NCBI RefSeq assembly: GCF_022809115.1
Contig: NZ_JALGBH010000002.1
Location: forward strand, 124,001 to 188,000
Source of the DNA: Pedobacter montanisoli
GTDB lineage: Bacteria; Bacteroidota; Bacteroidia; Sphingobacteriales; Sphingobacteriaceae
Direction: 5' to 3'
DNA length: 64,000 nucleotides
Position 1 is the first letter of the stretch. Each line of letters starts with the position of its first letter. A program made the translations under genes and the position numbers. This document shows, one piece after another, positions 9,260 through 16,883 of this stretch. The notes under the pieces were generated by a model, which did not search any database, had not been told where the DNA came from, and saw only the letters and a list, made by a program, of their open reading frames with translations.

Positions 9260-9267
9260 TATCTTTG
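9260..9267 (+). promoter_or_regulatory. -7 element directly before lptF
   Basis: TATCTTTG is a perfect TAnnTTTG match. Only five bases separate it from the TTG start of the permease gene, so transcription would begin at or beside the start codon (leaderless mRNA). A -33 element is not clear. Confidence 0.45.
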
Positions 9268-9272
9268 TATCG

Positions 9273-10715
9273 TTGAAAAAGATACACCTACTTTTAATTA
9301 AAGCGTTTATACGGCCTTTTATCGTCACATTTCTCATTGTGATGTTTATCCTCTTGATGTTCTTTCTTTTCAAATACATAGATGATTTGATCGGGAAAGG
9401 CTTTGAGTGGTACACCATTGCCGAGCTGATGCTGTATGCTTCGGCATCCAATGTATCTATGGCTTTGCCGCTTTCGGTGCTCTTATCTTCTATCATGACT
9501 TTTGGTAGTTTGGGCGAAAATTATGAGCTGGTAGCCATTAAATCGGCAGGTATTTCGCTTAGAAAAGCTATGCAGCCTCTTTTTGTATTTATTGTCTGCT
9601 TATCGGTGGCATCCTTTTTCTTTTCAGATTACATGTTGCCCAAAGCCAATTTAAAATATGGTTCATTACTTTGGGACGTACGTAATAAGAAACTTTCGTT
9701 TTTAATTAAACCCGGCATATTTAATAACAGCATTACCGATTATGCCATGCGTGTTGAACGCAAAGGCGAAGGCGCGGTAGATTCTTTATACGGTATTACC
9801 ATTTACGAGCATAAAGGTACCAATGGCGTACCTAAAATTACACTGGCAGAGAAAGGGCAGATGTCTAAAACATCAGACGGTAATTACCTGATCTTAAAAT
9901 TAATTAATGGGGTGCGCTATGAAGAAGCACCTTCAAACAGCGGTTATTACAATCCAAGGCAGACTTTTAACCGTATGCGTTTTAAAGAAACCGAAGTTAA
10001 GTTTGATTTCAGCAGTTTTAAAGGCCTAACCCGTACGCAGGAAGAGAGCTTTAAAAATAATGCCCCTATGCTTAACCGTAAAGAGCTGCTGCACCGGCAA
10101 GATTCGCTGAGAAAAGATGTAGATAGCATCAGCAAAGCGGTAAGCGTTAACGCAGGAGCCTATTTAAAACAGAATAACTATTTAAAAGGCTATACCAAAG
10201 TAAGCAAGGCTGTAAAAACCATAAAAGGCAATATCATTAATATAGTACCCGAAAGAGACCGGTATAATGTATTGCAACTGGCTTTTGATCAGGCCGATGC
10301 CATGCGGCAGAGCTTAAAGAATGCTACTGTAGAATTTGACCTTAAACAAAAAGAGATCATCAGAGCACAGATAGAATACCAGCGTAAATTTACCCTTGCT
10401 GTATCCTGTTTGCTGTTATTTTTTATCGGGGCACCTTTAGGCGCAATTATCCGTAAAGGAGGCCTGGGCTTGCCGGTGGTTATCTCTGTAATTTTCTTCC
10501 TGATCTACCATATCATTTCAACTGTGGCAGAGAAATCGGCTAAAGAAGGCTCTTTAACTACCATTGCGGGCATGTGGCTAGCCATTATTGTCCTTACACC
10601 AGTAGGCATTTTCTTAACCTATAAAGCTTCAGTAGATTCAGCATTATTTGATGTAGATTATTACAAGCAGGCCATTACCCGTTTCTTTATACGTAAAAAG
10701 AAAGACAAGCAATAG
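9273..10715 (+). CDS. LptF/LptG family permease
   Basis: 480 residues with the YjgP/YjgQ architecture: two or three N-terminal membrane spans (IRPFIVTFLIVMFILLMFFLF; LMLYASASNVSMALPLSVLLSSI), a conserved cytoplasmic segment ENYELVAIKSAGIS, a large periplasmic beta-jellyroll (about 130-360), and three C-terminal spans beginning near FTLAVSCLLLFFIGAPLGAIIRKGG. With LptB and its partner permease it extracts lipopolysaccharide from the inner membrane for transport to the outer membrane. The start codon is TTG; no in-frame ATG gives the complete first span. It is longer than E. coli LptF/G because of the extended periplasmic part, as usual in this phylum. Confidence 0.88.
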   Translation: MKKIHLLLIKAFIRPFIVTFLIVMFILLMFFLFKYIDDLIGKGFEWYTIAELMLYASASNVSMALPLSVLLSSIMTFGSLGENYELVAIKSAGISLRKAMQPLFVFIVCLSVASFFFSDYMLPKANLKYGSLLWDVRNKKLSFLIKPGIFNNSITDYAMRVERKGEGAVDSLYGITIYEHKGTNGVPKITLAEKGQMSKTSDGNYLILKLINGVRYEEAPSNSGYYNPRQTFNRMRFKETEVKFDFSSFKGLTRTQEESFKNNAPMLNRKELLHRQDSLRKDVDSISKAVSVNAGAYLKQNNYLKGYTKVSKAVKTIKGNIINIVPERDRYNVLQLAFDQADAMRQSLKNATVEFDLKQKEIIRAQIEYQRKFTLAVSCLLLFFIGAPLGAIIRKGGLGLPVVISVIFFLIYHIISTVAEKSAKEGSLTTIAGMWLAIIVLTPVGIFLTYKASVDSALFDVDYYKQAITRFFIRKKKDKQ

Positions 10716-10803
10716 TGTAAGTTTTAAAATACACAGCATTGTAAAACTGTGTAAACCATGGCAAAATAATGGTAAAACATCATTAATTGTACATTAAAGG
10801 TTG

Positions 10804-10811
10804 TACCTTTG
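10804..10811 (+). promoter_or_regulatory. -7 element of ribBA
   Basis: TACCTTTG is a perfect TAnnTTTG match, 19 nt before the ATG at 10831. It places the start of transcription downstream of the alternative TTG start at 10801 and so decides for 10831. A TTG at 10787 is closer (14 nt) than the usual 19-20. Confidence 0.6.
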
Positions 10812-10830
10812 CAACACATTTTTAGCTAAA

Positions 10831-12042
10831 ATGGAAATCAAATTAAATACCATAGAAGAGGCTTTAGAAGATATTAAAGCCGGTAAAATTATTATAGTTG
10901 TAGATGATGAGGACCGCGAAAACGAAGGCGATTTTGTTACTGCAGCCCGAAATGTAACCCCCGAAATCATCAACTTCATGTCTAAACACGGACGTGGATT
11001 AATATGTGCTCCTTTAATTGAAGAACTTTGCGATAAGCTGGAACTGAACCTGATGGTGCAGAATAATACCGTTTTACACCAAACCCCCTTTACCGTTTCG
11101 GTAGATTTGATAGGGCATGGATGTACCACCGGAATTTCGGCGCACGACAGAGCTAAAACCGTTCAGGCTTTAATCAATCCTGAAACGAAACCGGAAGACC
11201 TGGGTCGCCCGGGGCATATTTTCCCTCTAAGAGCACGTAAAGAAGGCGTATTGCGCAGAACCGGACATACCGAAGCTACCATTGATATTGCCCGCTTAGC
11301 CGGATTTGAACCTGCAGGTGTTTTGGTAGAAATTATGAATGAAGACGGTACAATGGCCCGTTTACCAGATCTGATGCACATCGCTGCAAAACACGATCTG
11401 AAAATTGTCAGCATCAAAGACCTGATTGCCTATCGTTTGGCAGCAGAAAGCTTAATCAGAGAAGAAGTAAGTGTAAGCTTACCAACAGAGTTTGGCGAGT
11501 TTAAAATGACTGCTTATACCCAATTAAGTAACGGAGCTACCCATTTAGCTATTTCAAAAGGCGAGTGGAAAGAAGGCGAACCGGTATTAACCCGCATACA
11601 CAGTTCATGTGTAACAGGCGATATTTTTGGTTCATGCCGTTGCGATTGCGGTCCGCAATTGCACAAGGCGCTGCAAATGATAGAAAAAGAAGGTAAAGGC
11701 TTAGTAGTTTACATGAACCAGGAGGGCAGAGGCATAGGCCTGATTAATAAATTACATGCTTATAACTTACAGGATAAAGGTTTAGATACCGTAGAGGCCA
11801 ATATCAAATTAGGTTTTAGAGGTGATGAACGCGATTATGGTGTAGGTGCCCAGATTTTAAGAGCACAAGGCGTTACCAAAATGCGTTTAATGTCTAATAA
11901 TCCAACCAAAAGAGCTGGTTTAATAGGTTATGGATTAGAGGTGGTAGAGAATATTCCTATTGAAATAGAAAGCAATCCTTATAACCGCTCTTACCTGTTG
12001 GCTAAGAGAGATAAAATGGGACACCAGATCTTAAAAGGATAA
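10831..12042 (+). CDS. ribBA: bifunctional DHBP synthase / GTP cyclohydrolase II
   Basis: 403 residues. The RibB half (about 1-200) carries the catalytic acidic loop [12 protein letters not shown] and HGRGLIC, and makes 3,4-dihydroxy-2-butanone 4-phosphate from ribulose 5-phosphate. The RibA half (about 205-403) carries the zinc-binding [16 protein letters not shown] and the EGRGIGL loop, and opens GTP to the first riboflavin precursor. Both halves look complete, so one protein supplies both entry steps of flavin synthesis. No other rib gene is adjacent and no FMN riboswitch elements were seen upstream. Start chosen from the promoter position. Confidence 0.95.
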   Translation: MEIKLNTIEEALEDIKAGKIIIVVDDEDRENEGDFVTAARNVTPEIINFMSKHGRGLICAPLIEELCDKLELNLMVQNNTVLHQTPFTVSVDLIGHGCTTGISAHDRAKTVQALINPETKPEDLGRPGHIFPLRARKEGVLRRTGHTEATIDIARLAGFEPAGVLVEIMNEDGTMARLPDLMHIAAKHDLKIVSIKDLIAYRLAAESLIREEVSVSLPTEFGEFKMTAYTQLSNGATHLAISKGEWKEGEPVLTRIHSSCVTGDIFGSCRCDCGPQLHKALQMIEKEGKGLVVYMNQEGRGIGLINKLHAYNLQDKGLDTVEANIKLGFRGDERDYGVGAQILRAQGVTKMRLMSNNPTKRAGLIGYGLEVVENIPIEIESNPYNRSYLLAKRDKMGHQILKG

Positions 12043-12063
12043 TCTTTCCGGCAGATAAATAAA

Positions 12064-12180
12064 GAGGCTGTCTTAAAAGTCCTGAGATTCGTCATTCTGA
12101 ACTTCCCGATTGAATTCGGGACAAGTTGTTTCAGAATCTAATACATTTTGTAGTATGACGATCAACTTTTGAGACAGTTT
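12064..12180. repeat. MITE-like nested inverted repeat, also a likely ribBA terminator
   Basis: About 115 bp that folds almost end to end. Outer arms 12068-12080 and 12165-12177 match over 13 bp with one G-T pair. Inside are further arms: TCGTCAT/ATGACGA, TTCTGAA-ACTT against AAGT-TTTCAGAA, and a central CCCGA...TTCGGG hairpin. It ends in nine T on the plus strand, so it can terminate ribBA transcripts. There is no transposase and no clear target duplication. The form suggests a non-autonomous mobile repeat or REP-like unit. Confidence 0.6.
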
Positions 12181-12236
12181 TTTTTTATGCGTAATAAATT
12201 TTAAGCTGATTAAGTGGATTGATTGAAAAGGCTGTT

Positions 12237-12272
12237 AAAAAAAGAAAGCGGAAATGATCTCCGACCATTCCC
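12237..12272 (-). terminator. second hairpin-plus-T-run on the minus strand
   Basis: On the minus strand AGCGGGAATG pairs with CATTTCCGCT (one mismatch) and is followed by TTTCTTTTTTT. It lies 160-195 bp beyond the cspA terminator, with no gene between, so it may end a small RNA transcribed leftward from about 12420. No other feature is visible between 12273 and 12429, which is simply AT-rich. Confidence 0.45.
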
Positions 12273-12433
12273 GCTAACATCTAAATTAACGCTCTCGTAC
12301 AATTATACGACAAATAATATTAAATATTATATAATTGACTAAATATTTAAAAAAAATGTTTTAAAACAACTCGTTATAAAGCCTTATTAACTTGTTTGTC
12401 TAGATTTATAGAAGACAGTTTTTTATATTAATA

Positions 12434-12461
12434 AAAAAACCGGCAGATTTACTTGCCGGTT
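12434..12461 (-). terminator. terminator of the cold-shock cluster
   Basis: The inverted repeat 12438-12445 / 12454-12461 (AACCGGCA with TGCCGGTT) is followed by seven T on the minus strand, about 170 bp after the cspA-like stop codon. The gap 12462-12631 shows nothing else. Confidence 0.8.
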
Positions 12462-12631
12462 TGGGTTAATAAGGTCAGTTTATTTACTGAAGGAACAGCC
12501 TGACCAATTCTCACCAGTTATTATTCATTTTGATGTTATAACAACTTATTTTAATTATGGTAAAAAAATATAAGGAGCCTTAAAAACAAAATAAAATTTC
12601 CTTCTGGGCCTTTAGAACTTAATCGTTAAAC

Positions 12632-12823
12632 TTATGCGATCTTAACGTTCACGGCATTGAGACCTTTTTTACCATTCTCTACATCAAAAGTAACTTCATC
12701 ATTCTCTTGAATTTCATCTTGTAAGCCCGAAATGTGTACAAAGACATCTGCTCCACCTTGAGCAGGGGTGATAAAACCAAATCCTTTTGTTTCATTAAAA
12801 AACTTTACTTTTCCTTTTTGCAT
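12632..12823 (-). CDS. cold-shock protein
   Basis: A 63-residue single cold-shock domain: RNP1 KGFGFI (13-18) and RNP2 VFVHI (27-31), with the usual basic first strand (KGKVKFFN). It binds single-stranded RNA and DNA and is expected to act as an RNA chaperone. It is the last gene of a minus-strand cluster with the CSD protein at 12852 and the helicase remnant at 13286, and is 28 bp from the former. Confidence 0.93.
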   Translation of the reverse strand: MQKGKVKFFNETKGFGFITPAQGGADVFVHISGLQDEIQENDEVTFDVENGKKGLNAVNVKIA

Positions 12824-12851
12824 TGTTATTAATATTTATTTTGATAATTTA

Positions 12852-13289
12852 TTATTTTACTTTTTTCACCATTACGGCACTAAACCCACGAGGGGTTTTT
12901 TCTTTTTCAAACAAAACCTTGTCTTTTTGTTTGATAGATTCGGATAATGCACTATTGTGAACAAAAATTCTTTCTTCTGTTCTATCAACAGCTATGAATC
13001 CATATCCTTTTATTTCATCATAAAATAGTACTGTGCCGCTTAGCTGAACTTCTTCCGGTGTACGCACCGCTGCACCAAGTACAATGTCATTTACATCAAT
13101 TTCTTTTTTTACAGACGTAGTAGAAGGCTTATCGCTGATATTTCCATTTTCATCTACATAAGCCAGCATATCTTCAAATGTTTTAGATTGGGTATTGCTG
13201 CTTTTGCGATTCATCATTTTTAGCGCCTTATCCTGCTTCTTTTTTGCTTTTTTTTTCGTTTTTTCTTTCTTAGCGAACGATTCACTCAT
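12852..13289 (-). CDS. cold-shock-domain protein with lysine-rich N-terminus
   Basis: 145 residues. The first 30 are almost entirely Lys, Glu and Ala (KKEKTKKKAKKKQDKALKMM), probably a disordered nucleic-acid-binding tail. A linker follows, then a cold-shock domain from about residue 82: GTVLFYDEIKGYGFI (RNP1-like KGYGFI) and ERIFVHNSAL (RNP2-like). In Bacteroidota this protein type commonly follows a DEAD-box helicase gene. Here its start overlaps the stop of the helicase remnant by four bases, which implies translational coupling. Confidence 0.85.
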   Translation of the reverse strand: MSESFAKKEKTKKKAKKKQDKALKMMNRKSSNTQSKTFEDMLAYVDENGNISDKPSTTSVKKEIDVNDIVLGAAVRTPEEVQLSGTVLFYDEIKGYGFIAVDRTEERIFVHNSALSESIKQKDKVLFEKEKTPRGFSAVMVKKVK

Positions 13290-13573
13290 ATATAATCTTT
13301 CTTTAAATGATCTGTGCTAACCGGGGTTGCAACGGGTATCTTAAAACCAATTAGCTTTTGTATGTTGTTTAAATCTGTTATTTCTTCTGTAGCGTCACAA
13401 AAAGATACGGCCACAACAGCAGATCCGGCATTGCCTGTTCTGCCAATTTTATGTACATAAGTTTCAGAGCTATTTGGAAGCTCGTAATTTACAAGATGAG
13501 ACAATTCCTCAGTATCAATCCCCGTAATTGAGCGGAGAAGAGTTTCTTTTAAATTAAATGCTTTAAAGTTCAT
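13286..13573 (-). pseudogene. DEAD-box RNA helicase remnant (large in-frame internal deletion)
   Basis: The 95-residue reading frame joins the first 16 residues of an RhlE-type helicase (MNFKAFNLKETLLRSI) directly to the end of the helicase core: GIDTEELSHLVNYELPNSSETYVHKIGRTGNAG, which covers motifs V and VI, and then a typical RhlE tail (FCDATEEITDLNNIQKLIG). Walker A, DEAD, SAT and most of RecA domain 2 are missing; a complete protein is roughly 370 residues or more. Motif VI is also altered (HKIGRTGNAG instead of HRIGRTGRAG). It cannot be an ATPase. The frame stayed open and overlaps the next gene, so it may survive as a leader that couples translation. Confidence 0.75.
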
Positions 13574-13582
13574 TATTTGGGC

Positions 13583-13596
13583 GCCGTTTCAACGGC
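13583..13596. promoter_or_regulatory. small hairpin in the helicase-remnant leader
   Basis: GCCGTT-TC-AACGGC is a perfect inverted repeat 10 bp upstream of the remnant's start codon. With a promoter at 13754-13761 the leader would be about 175 nt, resembling the long leaders of cold-shock mRNAs. Nothing else is visible in 13597-13753 or 13762-13913. Confidence 0.4.
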
Positions 13597-13753
13597 AAAA
13601 TCTATTAACCTGGGTAATGTAATAGATATTCAATCGCCTACTAAACAACCTTAAGTTATCGTTAAAAATGTGGTAGCTGGGGAAGCGAAGACTGATGAAG
13701 AAATTTACTTCAAATATATCAGAAGAAGCAAAGACAGAACCTTGTTATTTTTA

Positions 13754-13761
13754 CAAATATA
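13754..13761 (-). promoter_or_regulatory. -7 element of the cold-shock cluster
   Basis: TATATTTG on the minus strand is a perfect TAnnTTTG match. No TTG is found at the expected -33 position, but the upstream DNA is AT-rich. Confidence 0.45.
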
Positions 13762-13913
13762 GATTAAATAATTGAATTAGTGAATTTTAATTTAACCTTT
13801 AGCTATCTGCCAATAGGGTGCATTAACAAAAAATGTACAACGATACTTAGAGCAGTTCCGGCTTTTAGCCATATAATGATCAAAAAATCTCTTCACCAAT
13901 AGGCAAGGTATAT

Positions 13914-14120
13914 TTATCCAAGCTCCTTACTCCAGCTTTCACGTACATCAGGAATTTTATGGGAACGTAGCCAGGCTAAAAAGTCATAATAATTTTCGGG
14001 ACTATAGTGTACAATTTTGCCATTCTTAAGCATAATGGTAAAGAAATCATGGGATGGTAAGAACCTTACAACATCCGAAATAGCGTGATTAAATCCTTTG
14101 AATTCTGGTTCTGCGTTCAT
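13914..14120 (-). CDS. small hypothetical protein behind a structured leader
   Basis: 68 residues with no signal peptide or membrane segment. I do not recognise the family. The segment FFTIMLKNGKIVHYSPENYYDFLAWLRSHKI has the shape of a small beta-hairpin/helix protein and slightly resembles KTSC-type domains, which is not enough for a call. It is led by about 185 nt of strongly self-complementary sequence and a perfect -7 element, so expression is probably controlled after transcription starts. Confidence 0.6.
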   Translation of the reverse strand: MNAEPEFKGFNHAISDVVRFLPSHDFFTIMLKNGKIVHYSPENYYDFLAWLRSHKIPDVRESWSKELG

Positions 14121-14305
14121 AGCGTTATTAATAATAAAATGCTATGGTGCAGGCAACATCTTTACGCTCTTCGGGTCGTAGGATACCAGGCAACGTAAGT
14201 GTCGCCCACACCATAGCATGGACGTTTCCACTTAAGTCTTGTTGCCAATGAAATTTCCTACGTTTCGAGCGAGACTTAAAGCAAACGCTTTAATTATAAA
14301 TTTAG
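14121..14305 (-). ncRNA. structured RNA leader with kissing-loop potential (unknown class)
   Basis: Perfect inverted repeats predict two hairpins: 14139-14149 with 14209-14219 (11 bp) and 14232-14239 with 14272-14279 (8 bp). A 7-bp match joins their loops (14177-14183 with 14256-14262), giving a pseudoknot. CAGGCAAC occurs twice (14150-14157, 14187-14194) and its core can pair with a single GTTGCC at 14241-14246, so two alternative folds exist. A TTAAAGC-GTTT-GCTTTAA hairpin lies at the 5' end. It does not match the cobalamin, TPP, SAM or FMN riboswitch cores as I know them. It may be a cis-acting leader of the gene at 13914 or an independent RNA. Confidence 0.55.
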
Positions 14306-14309
14306 ATTG

Positions 14310-14317
14310 CAAATATA
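14310..14317 (-). promoter_or_regulatory. -7 element of the structured leader
   Basis: TATATTTG on the minus strand, a perfect TAnnTTTG match, placing the transcript start near 14305. No good TTG lies at -33. Confidence 0.5.
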
Positions 14318-14716
14318 TTAAATGCAATGAATAAACTTATATTAATTAATTACAAGTACAGGTTTTTTTATGGTAAAATACATAATATTCCTATTAAACT
14401 TATGCAGTATTCTTTTAGTGTTTGAAAAACTTATAAGCTACTTTGAAAAGAACTGAAAAGTGTTAAAAAGAATGCCAGTCAGGCTGGAAATTTAGGTTGT
14501 GAAAGGTTAATGGTTGATAGTCAGGACTAACTGCTAACTCAATGAAAAAAACAGTTTAACAGATGTTGTTGAATTAATGATTTAATATAAAGAATGGCTG
14601 TAAACCGTTATCCATGATTTCCCCTTTGAAAGTTAGGTGTAAAGGTAACAGTTGGATAAAAGTATCAAAATAACAATTGTTAAGTAATAGTTGTGTAATC
14701 AAATACCTTGTATTTA
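14318..14716. other. AT-rich intergenic stretch, nothing recognised
   Basis: No open frame with coding character, no tRNA and no strong inverted repeat. It lies between the divergent upstream side of the structured leader and the 3' end of the C1 peptidase gene. Confidence 0.5.
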
Positions 14717-15466
14717 TTACAAAATCGTAAAATAAAGAGCCTGACTGATCATATACATCATATCATTATAAAGTACCCAGGCCATATTACGGCTATCACC
14801 CCAGGTTTTATAATTATTTTTAATCAGGAACCTGCCAAAATATTTTGAATTAGGGTCGTCATCATACCCTATAACGCAAATATCATGATATCCTGAGGCT
14901 TTCTTGCCATGATATAAAGAAGGTAAAGTTGTATTGCAATCGTTTTTAAGTTTGTTTGAAAAATCTTTGGTAAGATTAACCACAATTAAAACAGGAACCT
15001 GATGCGCCAGCACAATTTTTATTTTTTCAATAGCTTGTACTGAGGTGTCGTTTTGCGTTTGAATATATTCATATTTATCTAAACGTGTTTGGCTGGCCAA
15101 TGCAAAAATATTATCAGGTATTGTAGCAGTACAATCAGGTGGAAAATCGATCAGTTTTGGACAACCATCTTTACCAAAAATATCCAGATCAATATCGTAA
15201 TTACCCTGACGACCACACCAATAATTAAAATTGGTGTTCTGCCTGTGGCGACTCGCAATAAAACCTGGAGAAAAAGCATTCTCTTCAACCTCTTTTCTCT
15301 CGGTGATGTTATGCTTTACACAATAATTAATACTTAAAGCAGTATAAGCAAAAGCATAGGCGTAACAAGTTGAGCGGTATTGACCTTTTGCATTTGGGCA
15401 ATAAACAGATAAATCAATTTTAGAAGGTAACTGTTCTGAAGGCAGTTGCAGGTTTACTGTTTTCAT
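14717..15466 (-). CDS. C1 (papain-like) cysteine peptidase
   Basis: 249 residues. The triad is visible: Cys34 in GQYRSTCYAYAFAY (with the oxyanion Gln29), His194 in GYHDICVIGYDD, and Asn217 in FLIKNNYKTWGD, all in family context. There is no signal peptide and no long inhibitory propeptide: the catalytic domain begins almost at once (LPSKIDLSVYCPNAKGQ). This matches compact bacterial C1 peptidases rather than secreted cathepsin-like proenzymes. Extra cysteines (84, 102, 112, 177) may form disulfides. The gene stands alone, and its substrate and location are unknown. Confidence 0.8.
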   Translation of the reverse strand: MKTVNLQLPSEQLPSKIDLSVYCPNAKGQYRSTCYAYAFAYTALSINYCVKHNITERKEVEENAFSPGFIASRHRQNTNFNYWCGRQGNYDIDLDIFGKDGCPKLIDFPPDCTATIPDNIFALASQTRLDKYEYIQTQNDTSVQAIEKIKIVLAHQVPVLIVVNLTKDFSNKLKNDCNTTLPSLYHGKKASGYHDICVIGYDDDPNSKYFGRFLIKNNYKTWGDSRNMAWVLYNDMMYMISQALYFTIL

Positions 15467-15584
15467 TTGCCGGGTTTTTTAATAAATTATGTTGGTTACT
15501 AAATTACCGTAATGCAACAAAACTTAAAAAGGTATTTTCCTGATGAAGAAACAGGTATTTTTACGGTATAAGTAATTGGTCTAT

Positions 15585-15612
15585 AAAAGCCCGCTCAATA
15601 AACGGGCTTTTT
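15585..15612 (-). terminator. terminator of the DoxX-like gene
   Basis: AAAAGCCCG (15585-15593) pairs with CGGGCTTTT (15603-15611). The T-run is seven long on the plus strand and four on the minus strand. The only gene reading into it is the DoxX-like gene on the minus strand. Confidence 0.7.
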
Positions 15613-15639
15613 TCAAGAGCTTTCAGATTTTTATTGTAT

Positions 15640-16011
15640 TTAATTTGAAGCAGGTAATAACCGGGTAAGTTGGGCTAATGTATAAGCGCCAATAGCCATA
15701 ACCAGATCGCGAACAGCAACATCATAAAAGCCGCCACCTATTACAAGCTGTAAAGCTATGGCAATTAGCCAGGCCATAACAAGATATGCACCAAAGCGTG
15801 GACGCAGCAATACGAGGATGCCGGCAATAATTTCTATGATACCTACAATATGCATAAATGTTTGAGGGTCAAAAGGAAGCAAATTGCGATTGTTACCCAA
15901 ATAATCGCCCCAATTGGTTAAGAGATTGGTAAATTTGTCCAATCCGGCTACAATAGGTACAAGTCCGTATGTAAGTTTTAAGGTAGCCTGTAGTTGTTTA
16001 ATACTTGCCAT
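15640..16011 (-). CDS. DoxX-like four-helix membrane protein
   Basis: Start taken at 16011 (MASIKQL...) because a longer frame to 16059 runs into the divergent control region. The 123-residue product has four predicted membrane helices (LTYGLVPIVAGLDKF; FMHIVGIIEIIAGILVLL; GAYLVMAWLIAIALQLVI; AVRDLVMAIGAYTLAQL), as in the DoxX family. Such proteins are associated with redox or stress-related membrane functions, but the reaction here is unknown. It is divergently transcribed from an ECF sigma gene 101 bp away, so the sigma factor may control it. Confidence 0.7.
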   Translation of the reverse strand: MASIKQLQATLKLTYGLVPIVAGLDKFTNLLTNWGDYLGNNRNLLPFDPQTFMHIVGIIEIIAGILVLLRPRFGAYLVMAWLIAIALQLVIGGGFYDVAVRDLVMAIGAYTLAQLTRLLPASN

Positions 16012-16047
16012 GATCAATTGTTTATTTAAATAGAGAAAGCAGTATTC

Positions 16048-16089
16048 AAAAGGTAACAAAGAATTTTATGAAATTTTTTGTTACCTTTT
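16048..16089. promoter_or_regulatory. perfect palindrome between divergent doxX-like and sigma genes
   Basis: The 13-bp arms AAAAGGTAACAAA (16048-16060) and TTTGTTACCTTTT (16077-16089) are perfectly complementary with a 16-bp centre. The element lies 37 bp from one start codon and 24 bp from the other. Each strand presents TTTGTTACC toward its own gene, so it could be a pair of back-to-back -35 elements for the ECF sigma or an operator. Confidence 0.5.
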
Positions 16090-16112
16090 TATGGTAAAAC
16101 TCTCAGATTAAA

Positions 16113-16769
16113 ATGAAGCAAAAATCTTTGGGAAATTATTACGAAACACATGATCTAGAACTGATTGAACAAATTGTACAAGGCAAAAACCATTTGTTTG
16201 AAGTTCTTATACGTCGCTACAATCAACGACTTTTTCGCATAGGTATGTCTATACTTGGAGAAGAAGCCGAAGTTGAAGATGCCATGCAGTCGGCTTATAT
16301 GAATGCCTATGAACACCTGAAAAGATTCGAGAAACGCTCTTCATTTGGCACCTGGTTAACCAAAATTATGTTGAACCAATGCTTTCAGCAACAGAAAAAA
16401 ATGAAAAAAGTAGTCTTAACAGGCATGGAACATCCTGAAAAAGCGGCCTATTCCGAAACACCTGAAAAGGTATTGATCAATAAAGAGCTTAATAAAGTTT
16501 TGGAACAGGCCATCTGGAAACTGCCTGAAAAATACCGGTTGGTCTTTGTATTGAGAGAATTGGAAGCCCTGTCTGTACGCGAGACTTCACTAACACTTGA
16601 AATTGATGAACCCAATGTAAAAGTTCGTCTAAACCGAGCCAAAACTATGCTTAAAGATACTTTAGGGAGTTATATGAAAGCGCATACTTATCAATTTCAT
16701 TTGGATAGGTGCGACCGCATAGTTGATGGTGTTCTGATGAAACTTGGGATCCAGAAACAGAAAATGTAA
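16113..16769 (+). CDS. ECF-type RNA polymerase sigma factor
   Basis: 218 residues. Region 2 runs through FEVLIRRYNQRLFRIGMSILGEEAEVEDAMQSAYMNAYEHLKRFEKRSSFGTWLTKIMLNQC; region 4 is AIWKLPEKYRLVFVLRELEALSVRETSLTLEIDEPNVKVRLNRAKTMLK. A C-terminal tail (FHLDRCDRIVDGVLMKLG) extends beyond region 4, as in many Bacteroidota members of this group. No anti-sigma gene is adjacent; the tail could be a built-in control element. The divergent DoxX-like gene and the palindrome between them are the best target candidates. Confidence 0.9.
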   Translation: MKQKSLGNYYETHDLELIEQIVQGKNHLFEVLIRRYNQRLFRIGMSILGEEAEVEDAMQSAYMNAYEHLKRFEKRSSFGTWLTKIMLNQCFQQQKKMKKVVLTGMEHPEKAAYSETPEKVLINKELNKVLEQAIWKLPEKYRLVFVLRELEALSVRETSLTLEIDEPNVKVRLNRAKTMLKDTLGSYMKAHTYQFHLDRCDRIVDGVLMKLGIQKQKM

Positions 16770-16828
16770 TATTTATGAAATGCCAAAAGGCAGGCTTGAG
16801 AGGTAGGTTATAAAAATTAAGTAAGAGT

Positions 16829-16865
16829 AAAAGAGAAGTTAATCTGTGTAGATTGCTTCTCTTTT
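16829..16865. terminator. bidirectional terminator between sigma and FN3 genes
   Basis: AAAAGAGAAG (16829-16838) pairs with CTTCTCTTTT (16856-16865), and the loop holds a further AATC...GATT pair. A/T-runs on both sides serve both convergent genes. Confidence 0.75.
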
Positions 16866-16883
16866 AATTTGTATCTGTAATAA

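Noticed and set aside
10716..10830. FMN riboswitch before ribBA
   Set aside because: The leader after the -7 element is only about 15 nt and contains none of the conserved FMN elements.
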